From Armatimonadaceae bacterium (GTDB taxonomy: Bacteria; Armatimonadota; Armatimonadia; Armatimonadales; Armatimonadaceae): a stretch of 8,264 nt of DNA. Each line of letters opens with the position of its first letter. Positions within the stretch are counted from its first letter, which is position 1. Under the pieces are notes generated by a model. It was not told the origin of the DNA. It did no database searches and saw only the letters and a program-made list of their open reading frames with translations. Made by a program: the position numbers and the translations under genes. The stretch is taken from NCBI GenBank assembly GCA_030446525.1, contig JAUJNC010000176.1, positions 1-8,264 on the forward strand, written 5' to 3'. Positions 1 to 6,176 of the stretch are shown in pieces.

Positions 1-49
1 TGCCTCCTGGAGGCGTCAGCGTGTCGCCTGGGGATAGAATGGTCTTGAG

Positions 50-490
50 GTGGTGAGCGAGCAGGAGCGGGCTGAAGGGCTGCGCATCGTCCTGGAAAAC
101 GTTCCCTTCGTCGCCTTCATCCCCGTCTTCGCGCGCGACCCGTACGAGACCTTCGTCCTGCCCAAGGCCCCGCGCCGGTCGCTGGCCGACTTCGGCCCCG
201 GCGAGCCGCGCGCGCTCGCCGAGCTCTTGAAGGCGCTGCTCACCAAGTTCGACAACCTGTTCGGCTTCTCGCTGCCCTACATCATGGTGATGCACCAGGC
301 TCCGACGGACGGCGAGGACTACGGCCACTACCTGTTCCACATCGAGTTCTACCCGCCCAACCGCACCAAAGACAAGCTGAAGTACCTGGCCGGCTCGGAG
401 GCCGGCGCGGGCGCCTTCATCAACGACACCCTGGCCGAGGAAAAGGCCGAGGAACTGCGCCGATGCCAACCCGAAGGCACGCGCCCCTGA
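50..490 (+). CDS. galT: Galactose-1-phosphate uridylyltransferase, C-terminal half only (truncated or split galT)
   Basis: GalT transfers UMP between UDP-glucose and galactose-1-phosphate in the Leloir pathway of galactose use. The 146 residues match the C-terminal domain of the family: ENVPFVAFIPVFARDPYE, LPKAPRRSL, a KFDNLFGFSLPY block, the MHQAP histidine, HYLFHIEFYPP (the metal-site region, with Glu in place of the second His of the E. coli enzyme) and KYLAGSEAGAGAFINDTL. Full-length GalT has about 330-350 residues, and the N-terminal half with the catalytic HPH motif is absent. Frame 2 is closed by TAG at 35-37, and neither other frame upstream reads as GalT in the few bases available. 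The start is therefore nominal: GTG at 50 or 53, with no convincing ribosome binding site. Split galT genes annotated as two parts are known in mycobacteria, so a two-gene arrangement is possible, but a decayed remnant is equally likely. Family assignment is firm; activity is doubtful. Confidence 0.75.
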   Translation: MVSEQERAEGLRIVLENVPFVAFIPVFARDPYETFVLPKAPRRSLADFGPGEPRALAELLKALLTKFDNLFGFSLPYIMVMHQAPTDGEDYGHYLFHIEFYPPNRTKDKLKYLAGSEAGAGAFINDTLAEEKAEELRRCQPEGTRP

Positions 491-530
491 TCGATTCGGA
501 AGACTGCGCCGCCTACCTTGGTCAGGCACT

Positions 531-536
531 GAGGAG
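531..536 (+). promoter_or_regulatory. Ribosome binding site of the cyclase-STAND gene
   Basis: GAGGAG lies 8 bases before the ATG at 545. It fixes this start and shows that the gene is translated independently of the galT fragment 54 bases upstream. Confidence 0.7.
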
Positions 537-544
537 CTCCATCA

Positions 545-3500
545 ATGAGCCTTCCTTCCGGCACCGTCACCTTTCTCTTCACGGACATAGAAGGCAGCAC
601 CCGCCTCTGGCAGGAGCACCCGGAAGCCATGCGGCGCGCCCTCGCCCGCCACGACACGCTGGCCGGCGGCCTCATCGCCGAGCAGGACGGCACCCTCGTC
701 AAGAGCCGCGGCGAAGGCGACAGCCTGTTTGCTGTCTTCGCCCGCGCGAGCGACGCTGCCGCTTGCGGATGCTTGCTGCAGCGGGCGTTCTTTGCCGAGC
801 CGTGGCCCAGAGGCATCTGCCTGCGCGTCCGCATGACGCTGCACACCGGCGAGGCCGACTTCCGGGACGGCGACTACTTCGGCCCCGCCGTCAACCGCTG
901 CGCCCGACTCCGGGCGATAGCGCATGGCGGGCAGGTGCTGCTCTCCCTTCCCACCGAGGAGTTGGCGCGCGACAGCCTGCCACAGGGAGCCGCTTTGCTC
1001 GACCTGGGCGAGCACCGCCTGCGCGATCTTGCTCGCCCGGAGCGGGTGTTCCAGCTCCTGCACCCCGAGCTGCCGACCGACTTCCCCCCGCTGCGCTCGC
1101 TCGATGCGCTGCCCAACAACCTGCCGCTGCAAGTGACCTCCTTCATCGGTCGCGAGAAGCAGATCACGGAGGCCCGGGCGCTGCTGGCGAAGGCGCCGCT
1201 TCTGACCATCACCGGCTCCGGCGGCGTCGGCAAGACCAGGCTGGCGCTGCAGGTCGCCGCGGAGGAACTGGACCGTTATCCCGAGGGCGTGTGGCTGGCG
1301 GAACTGGCCCCGCTCTCGGACCCCGGCCTCGTGCCGCAGGCAGTCGCCACCGCCCTGAACGTGCGCGAGCAGGGCGCACGGCCGCTGACGCAGACGCTGA
1401 TCGAGCATCTCAAGCCCAGGGCGCTCTTGCTGGTGCTGGACAACTGCGAGCACCTGCTGTCTGCGGCGGCGCAGCTCGCGGAGGCGCTGCTGCGCGCCTG
1501 CCCCGGGGTACGGGTACTCGCCAGCAGCCGGGAGGGGCTGGGCATCGCCGGGGAGGTCACGTACCGCGTGCCCTCGCTGTCTGTGCCGGACCCGCGGCAC
1601 CTGCCGCCTGTGGACGCCTTGGGGCAGTTCGAGGCGGTCAGGCTGTTCATCGAGCGCGCGATGGCCGCCCTGCCCTCCTTCTCGGTGACCAACGCGAACG
1701 CGCCGGCCGTGGCGCAGGTGTGTTACCGCCTGGACGGCATCCCGCTGGCCATCGAGCTGGCCGCGGCGCGGGTCAAGGCGCTCGCGGTGGAGCAGATCGC
1801 CCGAAGGCTGGACGACCGCTTCCGTCTGCTGACGGGCGGCAGCCGCACGGCGCTCCCCCGGCAGCAGACGCTGCGCGCCGCCATCGACTGGAGCTACGAC
1901 CTGCTCCCGGCAGCGGAGAAGCTGCTGCTTTCGCGCCTGTCGGTGTTCGCCGGCGGCTGGACCCTGGAGGCGGCGGAGGCGGTCTGTTCCGGGGGCGGCA
2001 TCGACGACTGGCAGGTGCTGGACCTGTTGACCAGTCTGGTGGAGAAGAGCCTGGTGGTCTATGAGCAGGAGACGGGGGAAGGGCGCTACCGCCTGCTGGA
2101 GACGGTGCGCCAGTATGCCCGGGACCGGCTGATGGAGAGCGGCGAGGCAGAAAGGCTTCGCGCCGCCCACCAGAGCTTCTTTCTTGCCTTCGCCGAGGAA
2201 GCGATCGGGCATTACTCCGGGCCGGAGCAGGCGGCGTGGTTCGACCGGTTGGAGGCCGATCACGGCAACCTGCGCGCCGCGCTGGAGTGGTGCGGCGAAT
2301 GCGAGCACGGCGCGGAGTCTGAGCTGCGGCTTGTCGCGGCGCTGGCCCGGTTCTGGGTGGCGCGCGGCCTTTTACGTCAGCGGCGGGAGTGGATTGAGGC
2401 GGCTCTGAGTCGCAAGGGGGCCGAGGGGAGGACCGTGGCGCGCGCTGCGGCGCTTCATGAGGCAGGCTTTGTCGCCTTCATGAACGGTTTTCGTGGGGGG
2501 GGTGACTTCGCGCAGGCGCGCCGGCACCTGGACGAGAGCCTGGCGATCTTCCGGGAGTCGGGCGAGGAGCGAAGGGCCGCCGACGTGCTGCACACCCTCG
2601 GGCGCATAACCCAGGGGTATGGCGATCCCCCGGCGGCCCGTCCGTTCTATGAAGAGTCACTGGTCGCGTCCCGGCGCCTGGGCTATAAGAAAGGGATCGT
2701 CTCGGCGCTGCGGGGCCTGGGCGAGGCGACATGGCACCGGCGGGAGGACTTCCCCGAGGCAGAGGCCTACTTCCGGGAATCCATCGCGTTGGCAAGCGAG
2801 ATCGGGGACAAGCGCTCCCTCCTCTGGGGTGATTGGGGCTTGGGCAGGATCGCCCAAAGGCAGCCCGATCCTGCCGCGATGCGCGCCTGCTTCGAAAAGA
2901 GCCTTGCCCGGGCGCGCGAGCTGACATACCAGCACGCCACTGCCGGCTCTCTCAACCACCTTGCCGAGGTGGCGCTGCGCCAGCGTGACTATCCGCGGGC
3001 GCTGGCTCTTCGGGAAGAGGCCCTGTCCACCAGGATAGCGTGGTCAGATCCGCAATCGATCGCCTGGGCGCGCTATGGTGTCTCAGAAGCGGCCCAGTTC
3101 GTGGGCGACTACCTTTCTGCGCTGGCGCACTGCGAGAAAGCGTGCGCCGTGTTTCGGCAGGTGGGGAACGCGCGCGGCCTCGCCTGCGGGCTGGGGCGCC
3201 TGGGCTGGCTCGCCCACTGGCAGGGCGACATCGCCGCGGCGCACCTGCATCTGCAGGAGTCGCGGGCGCTGTTCGAGGGCAGCCAAAACCAGGGCGCGAT
3301 GGAATGGACGCTGAGCCACCTGGACCGGGTCGCGCAGGGCGGGATGGAATGGACGCTGAGCCACCTGGGCCGGGTCGCCTCGGATCAGGGGGAGACGCCG
3401 CCGCGGCGCGCCGGCACCTGGGGGAGAGCCTGCGGTGCGGCGACCCGCAGTGCTGCGCCTGGTCGCTGGCGCGTCTCGCCTTTGTCGCTGCCATCCAGGA

Positions 3501-3550
3501 AGGACAAGCAGAGCAGGCGGCGAGACTGCTCGGAGCGGTCCAGGGTCTGA
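545..3550 (+). CDS. Class III adenylate cyclase / NB-ARC (STAND) ATPase / TPR signalling protein, frameshifted near its 3' end
   Basis: Residues about 5-172 form a class III nucleotide cyclase domain. It has the metal-binding Asp14 (FTDIEGST) and Asp59 (GEGDS), the purine-specifying Lys53 and Asp110 (GDYFG), and the transition-state Asn117 and Arg121 (VNRCARL), so cAMP synthesis from ATP is plausible. An NB-ARC/STAND ATPase follows: FIGRE at 200-204, Walker A GSGGVGKT at 224-231, Walker B LLLVLDN at 294-300, an ASSRE sensor and the GIPLA motif near 398. A winged-helix-like segment (WSYDLL...VFAGGWTLEAAEAV) ends near 480, and about 40-residue TPR-like repeats run from roughly 540-655 onward. 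No signal peptide, membrane segment or LuxR/SARP DNA-binding domain is visible, so the output is probably the cyclic nucleotide. ATG with a good ribosome binding site sets the start. After residue about 949 the frame reads Arg/Ser-rich, low-complexity sequence to 3550. The normal family C-terminus continues in frame 1 to 3729, giving an expected intact length near 1061 residues. Confidence 0.85.
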   Translation: MSLPSGTVTFLFTDIEGSTRLWQEHPEAMRRALARHDTLAGGLIAEQDGTLVKSRGEGDSLFAVFARASDAAACGCLLQRAFFAEPWPRGICLRVRMTLHTGEADFRDGDYFGPAVNRCARLRAIAHGGQVLLSLPTEELARDSLPQGAALLDLGEHRLRDLARPERVFQLLHPELPTDFPPLRSLDALPNNLPLQVTSFIGREKQITEARALLAKAPLLTITGSGGVGKTRLALQVAAEELDRYPEGVWLAELAPLSDPGLVPQAVATALNVREQGARPLTQTLIEHLKPRALLLVLDNCEHLLSAAAQLAEALLRACPGVRVLASSREGLGIAGEVTYRVPSLSVPDPRHLPPVDALGQFEAVRLFIERAMAALPSFSVTNANAPAVAQVCYRLDGIPLAIELAAARVKALAVEQIARRLDDRFRLLTGGSRTALPRQQTLRAAIDWSYDLLPAAEKLLLSRLSVFAGGWTLEAAEAVCSGGGIDDWQVLDLLTSLVEKSLVVYEQETGEGRYRLLETVRQYARDRLMESGEAERLRAAHQSFFLAFAEEAIGHYSGPEQAAWFDRLEADHGNLRAALEWCGECEHGAESELRLVAALARFWVARGLLRQRREWIEAALSRKGAEGRTVARAAALHEAGFVAFMNGFRGGGDFAQARRHLDESLAIFRESGEERRAADVLHTLGRITQGYGDPPAARPFYEESLVASRRLGYKKGIVSALRGLGEATWHRREDFPEAEAYFRESIALASEIGDKRSLLWGDWGLGRIAQRQPDPAAMRACFEKSLARARELTYQHATAGSLNHLAEVALRQRDYPRALALREEALSTRIAWSDPQSIAWARYGVSEAAQFVGDYLSALAHCEKACAVFRQVGNARGLACGLGRLGWLAHWQGDIAAAHLHLQESRALFEGSQNQGAMEWTLSHLDRVAQGGMEWTLSHLGRVASDQGETPPRRAGTWGRACGAATRSAAPGRWRVSPLSLPSRKDKQSRRRDCSERSRV
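2495..2502 (+). repeat. G8 mononucleotide tract inside the STAND gene
   Basis: Eight consecutive G residues encode Gly-Gly-Gly in the TPR region (FRGGGDFAQARRHL). The reading frame is correct on both sides, so the tract is in register as given, but a run of this length is prone to slippage in replication and in sequencing. Confidence 0.9.
3290..3379 (+). repeat. 45-bp direct tandem duplication (two copies) in the TPR region
   Basis: Unit 1 is 3290-3334 and unit 2 is 3335-3379. They differ at 3 of 45 positions. They encode QGAMEWTLSHLDRVA and QGGMEWTLSHLGRVA back to back, so the frame is kept. Fifteen residues is not a TPR period (34-40 residues), so this is a recent local duplication within one repeat and not a normal TPR array. 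Confidence 0.93.
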
Positions 3551-3729
3551 GTGACACCTTGCGGATAGAGGGTCCGCTGCCGCCGGAGCCCCGGGAGGGG
3601 CATGAGGAGGCGGTCAGCGCAGCGCGGGCCCTTCTAGGTGCGGATGGCTTCTCTGCTGTGTTCGCCGAGGGGCAGGCGATGAGTCTGAGCCAGGCTGTGG
3701 ATTACGCGCTGGAAGATTCCCTCGCATAA
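3394..3729 (+). pseudogene. Out-of-frame true C-terminus of the cyclase-STAND protein
   Basis: Frame 1 here encodes about 111 residues beginning DAAAARRHLGESL and continuing through AEQAARLLGAV, then ARALLGADGFSAVFAEGQ and AMSLSQAVDYALED, ending in TAA at 3727-3729. This is the usual C-terminal signature of NB-ARC/TPR regulators of the AfsR/LuxR-cyclase type, where the protein ends with an AxG.AMSL..A..YAL motif. It has no start codon or ribosome binding site of its own. It joins the upstream reading frame if one G is added to, or two G removed from, the G5 run at 3388-3392. It is either the broken-off end of a decaying gene, a sequencing or assembly error, or less likely the product of programmed frameshifting. 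Confidence 0.8.
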
Positions 3730-3808
3730 AGGCCCTCGCGCCGGGGTCTACGACAACTGCCTCCATGGCGCTCATCGGCTTATTCCTTATCTCAGGGTCG
3801 CCGTCACG
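3730..3808. other. Convergent intergenic gap
   Basis: These 79 bases separate the 3' end of the cyclase-STAND gene (+) from the 3' end of thioredoxin (-). I see no strong stem followed by a T run on either strand, so no intrinsic terminator is assigned although one or two would be expected here. Confidence 0.5.
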
Positions 3809-4144
3809 TTATTGCGCGCCTCCCACGTGCGCCCGGAGCTTCTCGGCGATCACGGTGCGGGGCACGGCGCCCACGATCTGGTCGACCACCTGGCCGCCCT
3901 TGAAGATGATCAGCGTCGGGATGCCCTGCACCCCGTAGCGGGCCGCGATGTCGGACTCCTCGTCCACGTTGACCTTGAACACCCGGGCCTGCCCGTCCAT
4001 CTGCTCGGCCACGGCGTCCACCTCCGGGGCCACCCGGCGGCAGGGCCCGCACCAGACCGCCCAGAAGTCCACCAGCACGGGCACGTCGGCCCCCAGCACT
4101 TCCCTATCGAAATCCGCCGTCGTCACGGCAGCGGCTTGACTCAT
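3809..4144 (-). CDS. trxA: Thioredoxin
   Basis: Cytosolic dithiol-disulfide oxidoreductase that reduces protein disulfides with electrons from thioredoxin reductase. The 111-residue product has the full thioredoxin fold signature: buried Asp26 in VLVDFWA, the WCGPC active site at 31-35, the KVNVDEE strand, and GIPTL with the cis-proline at Pro76 followed by IIFKGG. Length is typical of the family. The start is the ATG at 4142-4144, preceded by a GGGGGAGG ribosome binding site at a spacing of 6. The frame stays open upstream to 4228 but that part overlaps the promoter and is not coding. The gene is transcribed alone from the promoter at 4218-4247 and converges on the cyclase-STAND gene. No signal peptide or membrane anchor is present, so a periplasmic role is unlikely. 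Confidence 0.95.
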   Translation of the reverse strand: MSQAAAVTTADFDREVLGADVPVLVDFWAVWCGPCRRVAPEVDAVAEQMDGQARVFKVNVDEESDIAARYGVQGIPTLIIFKGGQVVDQIVGAVPRTVIAEKLRAHVGGAQ

Positions 4145-4150
4145 GTCTAA

Positions 4151-4158
4151 CCTCCCCC
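4151..4158 (-). promoter_or_regulatory. Thioredoxin ribosome binding site
   Basis: GGGGGAGG on the - strand, 6 bases before the ATG at 4144. It decides between this start and the longer open frame. Confidence 0.75.
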
Positions 4159-4172
4159 GAGGGCACCCCTCG
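4158..4172 (-). promoter_or_regulatory. Hairpin abutting the thioredoxin ribosome binding site
   Basis: CGAGGG and CCCTCG form a perfect 6-bp stem around a 3-base loop. Its 3' side ends at the first base of the Shine-Dalgarno run. Such a position could tune translation, or simply hold the site open. The pairing is seen in the sequence; a function is not shown. Confidence 0.45.
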
Positions 4173-4217
4173 CGCAAAAAGTAGAGAGAACCGAGCTCAC
4201 AACTCTCTTCAACACCG

Positions 4218-4247
4218 GTTATACCCACTTGTCGCGGCTTTTGTCAA
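4218..4247 (-). promoter_or_regulatory. Sigma70-type promoter of thioredoxin
   Basis: On the - strand, TTGACA (4247-4242), an 18-base spacer, then TATAAC (4223-4218). The -35 box is perfect and the -10 box matches 5 of 6. Transcription would begin near 4211, giving a leader of about 67 bases. The -35 box begins 14 bases after the pepQ stop codon, so this is a separate transcription unit from the peptidase gene. Confidence 0.8.
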
Positions 4248-4261
4248 ATGCGGCTCCGGGC

Positions 4262-5374
4262 TCAGCCGATGACCACCAGCTCCTTGGCGCTCCGGGTCAG
4301 GATGTCGCAGCCGTCTTCGGTGACCACGATGTCGTCCTCGATGCGGACGCCGCCCCAGCCCTCGATGTAGACGCCCGGCTCCACGGTCAGCACCATCCCC
4401 GGCGCCAGCGTTATCTCCGACTTCTGGGAGAAGCCCATGCCGTCGTGGGTCTCGCGCCCCAGCGCGTGCCCCAGCCCGTGCGTGAACCGCTCGGCCATGG
4501 CGGCCTCGGCCAGAACGCCGCGCGCGAGGGTGTCCACGTCCTTGCCCTGCACGCCGGGCCGGATGGCGCCCAGCGCGGCCCGCTGGGCGCGCAGCACGGC
4601 GTCGTAGACCTCCCGGTGGCGCTCGCCCGGCGCGCCGCCGACCAGCAGGGTGCGCGTGATGTCGGAACAGTAGCCGTCCACGACGGCGCCGTAGTCGAAG
4701 ATCACCAACTCCGGTTCGCCGCTCGCGCCCAGCGGCCTGTCCGTCGGCCGGGCGTGCGGGAGGGCGGCGTTCGGCCCCCCGGCGACGATGCTGGGGAAGG
4801 CGAGCCGCTGCGCGCCCCCTGTACGCAAAAACACCTCGATCTCCCAGGCCAGGTCGCGCTCCGTAACGCCGGGCCTGGTGATCCGGAGGATGTGGTCGAA
4901 GCAGGCGTCCACGAGGGCCACGGCCCGCCGGATCGTGGCGACCTCGCCCTCGTCCTTCACCTGGCGCAGCGCCTCCACCAGGTCGCTCTTGCCGATGAAC
5001 GAGACATCCTCGGGGATCGCCTTCCGGAGGGTGTCGTAGGCCTTGACAGAAAGGTGCGCCTCTTCGAACGCCACACGCCGGGCGGAAAGCCGCTTCGTCT
5101 GCTCGCCCGCCGCCTCGGACAGACTGCCGCTTTGCGGCAGGATCACGCGCTCGAAGCCCGTCACCTCGTCGGCCGACTGGATCGCGTAGCGGCCGTCGGT
5201 GAGAAAGACCGCGGCCCCGGGCGTGACGATCGCCAGCCCGCTCGAGCCGGTGAAACCGGTCAGGTAGCGCACGTTCTCCAGGTGCGAGACGAGGACCGCG
5301 TCCGCCCCCTCGCGGGCGAGCAGGCCGCGCAGACCCGCGACGCGCTGCGGGAACCGGAACTCAGAGCTTGCCAA
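4262..5374 (-). CDS. pepQ: M24-family Xaa-Pro aminopeptidase (PepQ/YpdF type)
   Basis: Metallopeptidase predicted to remove N-terminal residues before proline or to cleave Xaa-Pro dipeptides in the cytosol. The 370 residues show the creatinase-type N-terminal domain (VRYLTGFTGSSG, LTDGRYAIQ) and the C-terminal pita-bread domain with all five metal ligands: Asp227 and Asp238 (FDYGAVVDGYCSDITRT), His303 (GLGHAL), Glu332 (VEPGVY) and Glu346 (RIEDD). His207 (LPHARPT) and His310 match the conserved catalytic histidines. The start is a TTG at 5372-5374, only 3 bases after the aroQ stop, with AGGAAGG about 9 bases upstream inside the aroQ end; no better start lies nearby. Translation is probably coupled to aroQ. 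The exact substrate cannot be read from the sequence, so aminopeptidase and prolidase both remain possible. Confidence 0.9.
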   Translation of the reverse strand: MASSEFRFPQRVAGLRGLLAREGADAVLVSHLENVRYLTGFTGSSGLAIVTPGAAVFLTDGRYAIQSADEVTGFERVILPQSGSLSEAAGEQTKRLSARRVAFEEAHLSVKAYDTLRKAIPEDVSFIGKSDLVEALRQVKDEGEVATIRRAVALVDACFDHILRITRPGVTERDLAWEIEVFLRTGGAQRLAFPSIVAGGPNAALPHARPTDRPLGASGEPELVIFDYGAVVDGYCSDITRTLLVGGAPGERHREVYDAVLRAQRAALGAIRPGVQGKDVDTLARGVLAEAAMAERFTHGLGHALGRETHDGMGFSQKSEITLAPGMVLTVEPGVYIEGWGGVRIEDDIVVTEDGCDILTRSAKELVVIG

Positions 5375-5377
5375 GGG

Positions 5378-5845
5378 TCACTGCCTTCCTGTGACGACGA
5401 TGTAGCGGGCGGCGTCGAGCGCCAGCAGATACGACGCCGTGCCGAAGCCCGCGATCTGGCCGGTGGCGGCGGGCGCGATGACCGACTGGCGGCGGTACTC
5501 CTCGCGCGCGTGGACGTTGGAGATGTGGACCTCGACGGTGGGCAGGCGCACCGCGCGGATGGCGTCGGCGATGGCGTAGGAGTAGTGGGTGTACGCGCCG
5601 GGGTTGATCACGACGGCGTCGGCCCAGTTCACCGCGTCCTGGATGGCGTCGACGATCTCGCCCTCATGGTTGCTGTGCACGATGCGGACCTCGACCCCGA
5701 TCTCCCGGGCGTGCTCGCGTATCTTGCGGTTGGTGTCGTCGAACGTGTCCGTGCCATAGATGTCCGGCTCGCGCAGGCCGAGCAGGTTCAGGTTCGGCCC
5801 GTGGATGACGGAGATTTTGAGGGTGCCGGTGGGTGCGATCTGCAT
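5378..5845 (-). CDS. aroQ: Type II 3-dehydroquinate dehydratase
   Basis: Converts 3-dehydroquinate to 3-dehydroshikimate, the third step of the shikimate pathway to aromatic amino acids. The 155 residues carry every signature block of the dodecameric type II enzyme: GPNLNLLGLREPDIYG with Arg25 and catalytic Tyr30, SNHEGE, NPGAYTHYSYAI with Asn81, and EVHISNVHAREEYR with catalytic His107 and Arg118. Length is close to the usual 145-155, with a slightly longer N-terminus (MQIAPTGT before the first strand). The start is the ATG at 5843-5845, 10 bases after the stop of the Trm112-like gene and without a clear ribosome binding site, so translational coupling is likely. It sits directly upstream of the peptidase gene, an order common in Gram-positive and related phyla. 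Confidence 0.95.
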   Translation of the reverse strand: MQIAPTGTLKISVIHGPNLNLLGLREPDIYGTDTFDDTNRKIREHAREIGVEVRIVHSNHEGEIVDAIQDAVNWADAVVINPGAYTHYSYAIADAIRAVRLPTVEVHISNVHAREEYRRQSVIAPAATGQIAGFGTASYLLALDAARYIVVTGRQ

Positions 5846-5855
5846 GGCGGTGGGC

Positions 5856-6095
5856 TCAGGGTCCTGTCTTCTCGCGCGGCTGCGTCGTCCCGGTCATCTC
5901 GGCCCGGTCCGGGAGGAGCATAAGTATGCCCTCCGAGACGGGGTAGGCCCGCCCGCACCGGTCGCAGAGGAGCTTGTCGCCCGCCGCGGCCGGCCGCAGC
6001 GGGGGGCGATCGTCACAGGCCGGGCAGGCGAGCCTCTCGACGAACGCCGGGTCGAGCGGCGCGCCCGGGGCGGCGGGGGTGGGTTCGTTTTCCAT
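5856..6095 (-). CDS. Trm112-like zinc-ribbon protein
   Basis: Small protein of the Trm112/YcaR (UPF0434) family. In eukaryotes and archaea Trm112 activates methyltransferases of RNA and translation factors; the bacterial role is poorly defined. The 79 residues contain FVERLACPACDDRPPL and LLCDRCGRAYPVSEGILMLLPD, the two halves of the family signature, with Cys24, Cys27, Cys44 and Cys47 placed to bind one zinc. The family is usually near 60 residues; the extra length is a Pro/Ala-rich N-terminus and a polar tail. The ATG at 6093-6095 is chosen because no other start fits the domain, but it lacks a clear ribosome binding site. It lies 69 bases after the exporter ATPase and 10 bases before aroQ. 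No methyltransferase partner is visible in the window. Confidence 0.85.
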   Translation of the reverse strand: MENEPTPAAPGAPLDPAFVERLACPACDDRPPLRPAAAGDKLLCDRCGRAYPVSEGILMLLPDRAEMTGTTQPREKTGP

Positions 6096-6109
6096 CGCGC
6101 CAAGTTTTT

Positions 6110-6139
6110 CGCCGGCGGGGCGCAGGAATCCTGCCGGCG
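6110..6139. repeat. Inverted repeat between the ABC ATPase and Trm112-like genes
   Basis: CGCCGGC (6110-6116) and GCCGGCG (6133-6139) form a 7-bp stem around 16 bases. The loop region overlaps a second, smaller palindrome, GCAGGA-A-TCCTGC (6122-6134). There is no T run after it in the direction of the genes, so it is not a normal terminator. Its role is unknown. Confidence 0.4.
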
Positions 6140-6148
6140 CCCGGGGGC

Positions 6149-6176
6149 AATTGAAAGCGCCGGATCAATCCGGCGC
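6149..6176 (-). terminator. Hairpin spanning the ABC ATPase stop codon (possible intrinsic terminator)
   Basis: On the - strand GCGCCGGAT (6176-6168) pairs perfectly with ATCCGGCGC (6165-6157), a 9-bp stem with a 2-base loop. It is followed by TTTCAATT, a short and imperfect T-rich tail. The TGA stop of the ATPase (6167-6165) falls in the loop and start of the second arm. The stem is strong but the weak tail suggests partial termination between the exporter genes and the aroQ operon. Confidence 0.5.

Noticed and set aside
35..40. TAGAAT as a -10 box before the galT fragment
   Set aside because: No -35 box at a proper distance can be seen in the bases available.
463..2064. 533-codon open frame on the + strand, frame 1
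   Set aside because: Arg/Ala/Pro-rich low-complexity translation without motifs, overlapping the true frame along its length.
542..2308. 588-codon open frame on the - strand opposite the cyclase-STAND gene
   Set aside because: Composition is Gln/Arg/Gly-rich with no domain. The + strand frame encodes cyclase and NB-ARC motifs, so this is a GC-rich shadow.
545..3729. Anti-phage signalling system (Pycsar or Avs-like STAND)
   Set aside because: The cyclase residues suggest ATP as substrate, no cyclic-nucleotide effector gene is adjacent, and this cyclase/NB-ARC/TPR architecture is common in regulatory proteins.
3730..3808. Bidirectional terminator between the convergent genes
   Set aside because: No stem with a T run could be found on either strand.
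4145..4228. 28-residue N-terminal extension of thioredoxin
   Set aside because: It would begin inside the TATAAC/TTGACA promoter, and the ATG at 4144 has a strong ribosome binding site and gives the normal length.
4229..5923. 564-codon open frame on the + strand opposite pepQ and aroQ
   Set aside because: Mirror frame of two strongly conserved - strand genes; Asp/Val/Gly/Arg-rich and without family motifs.
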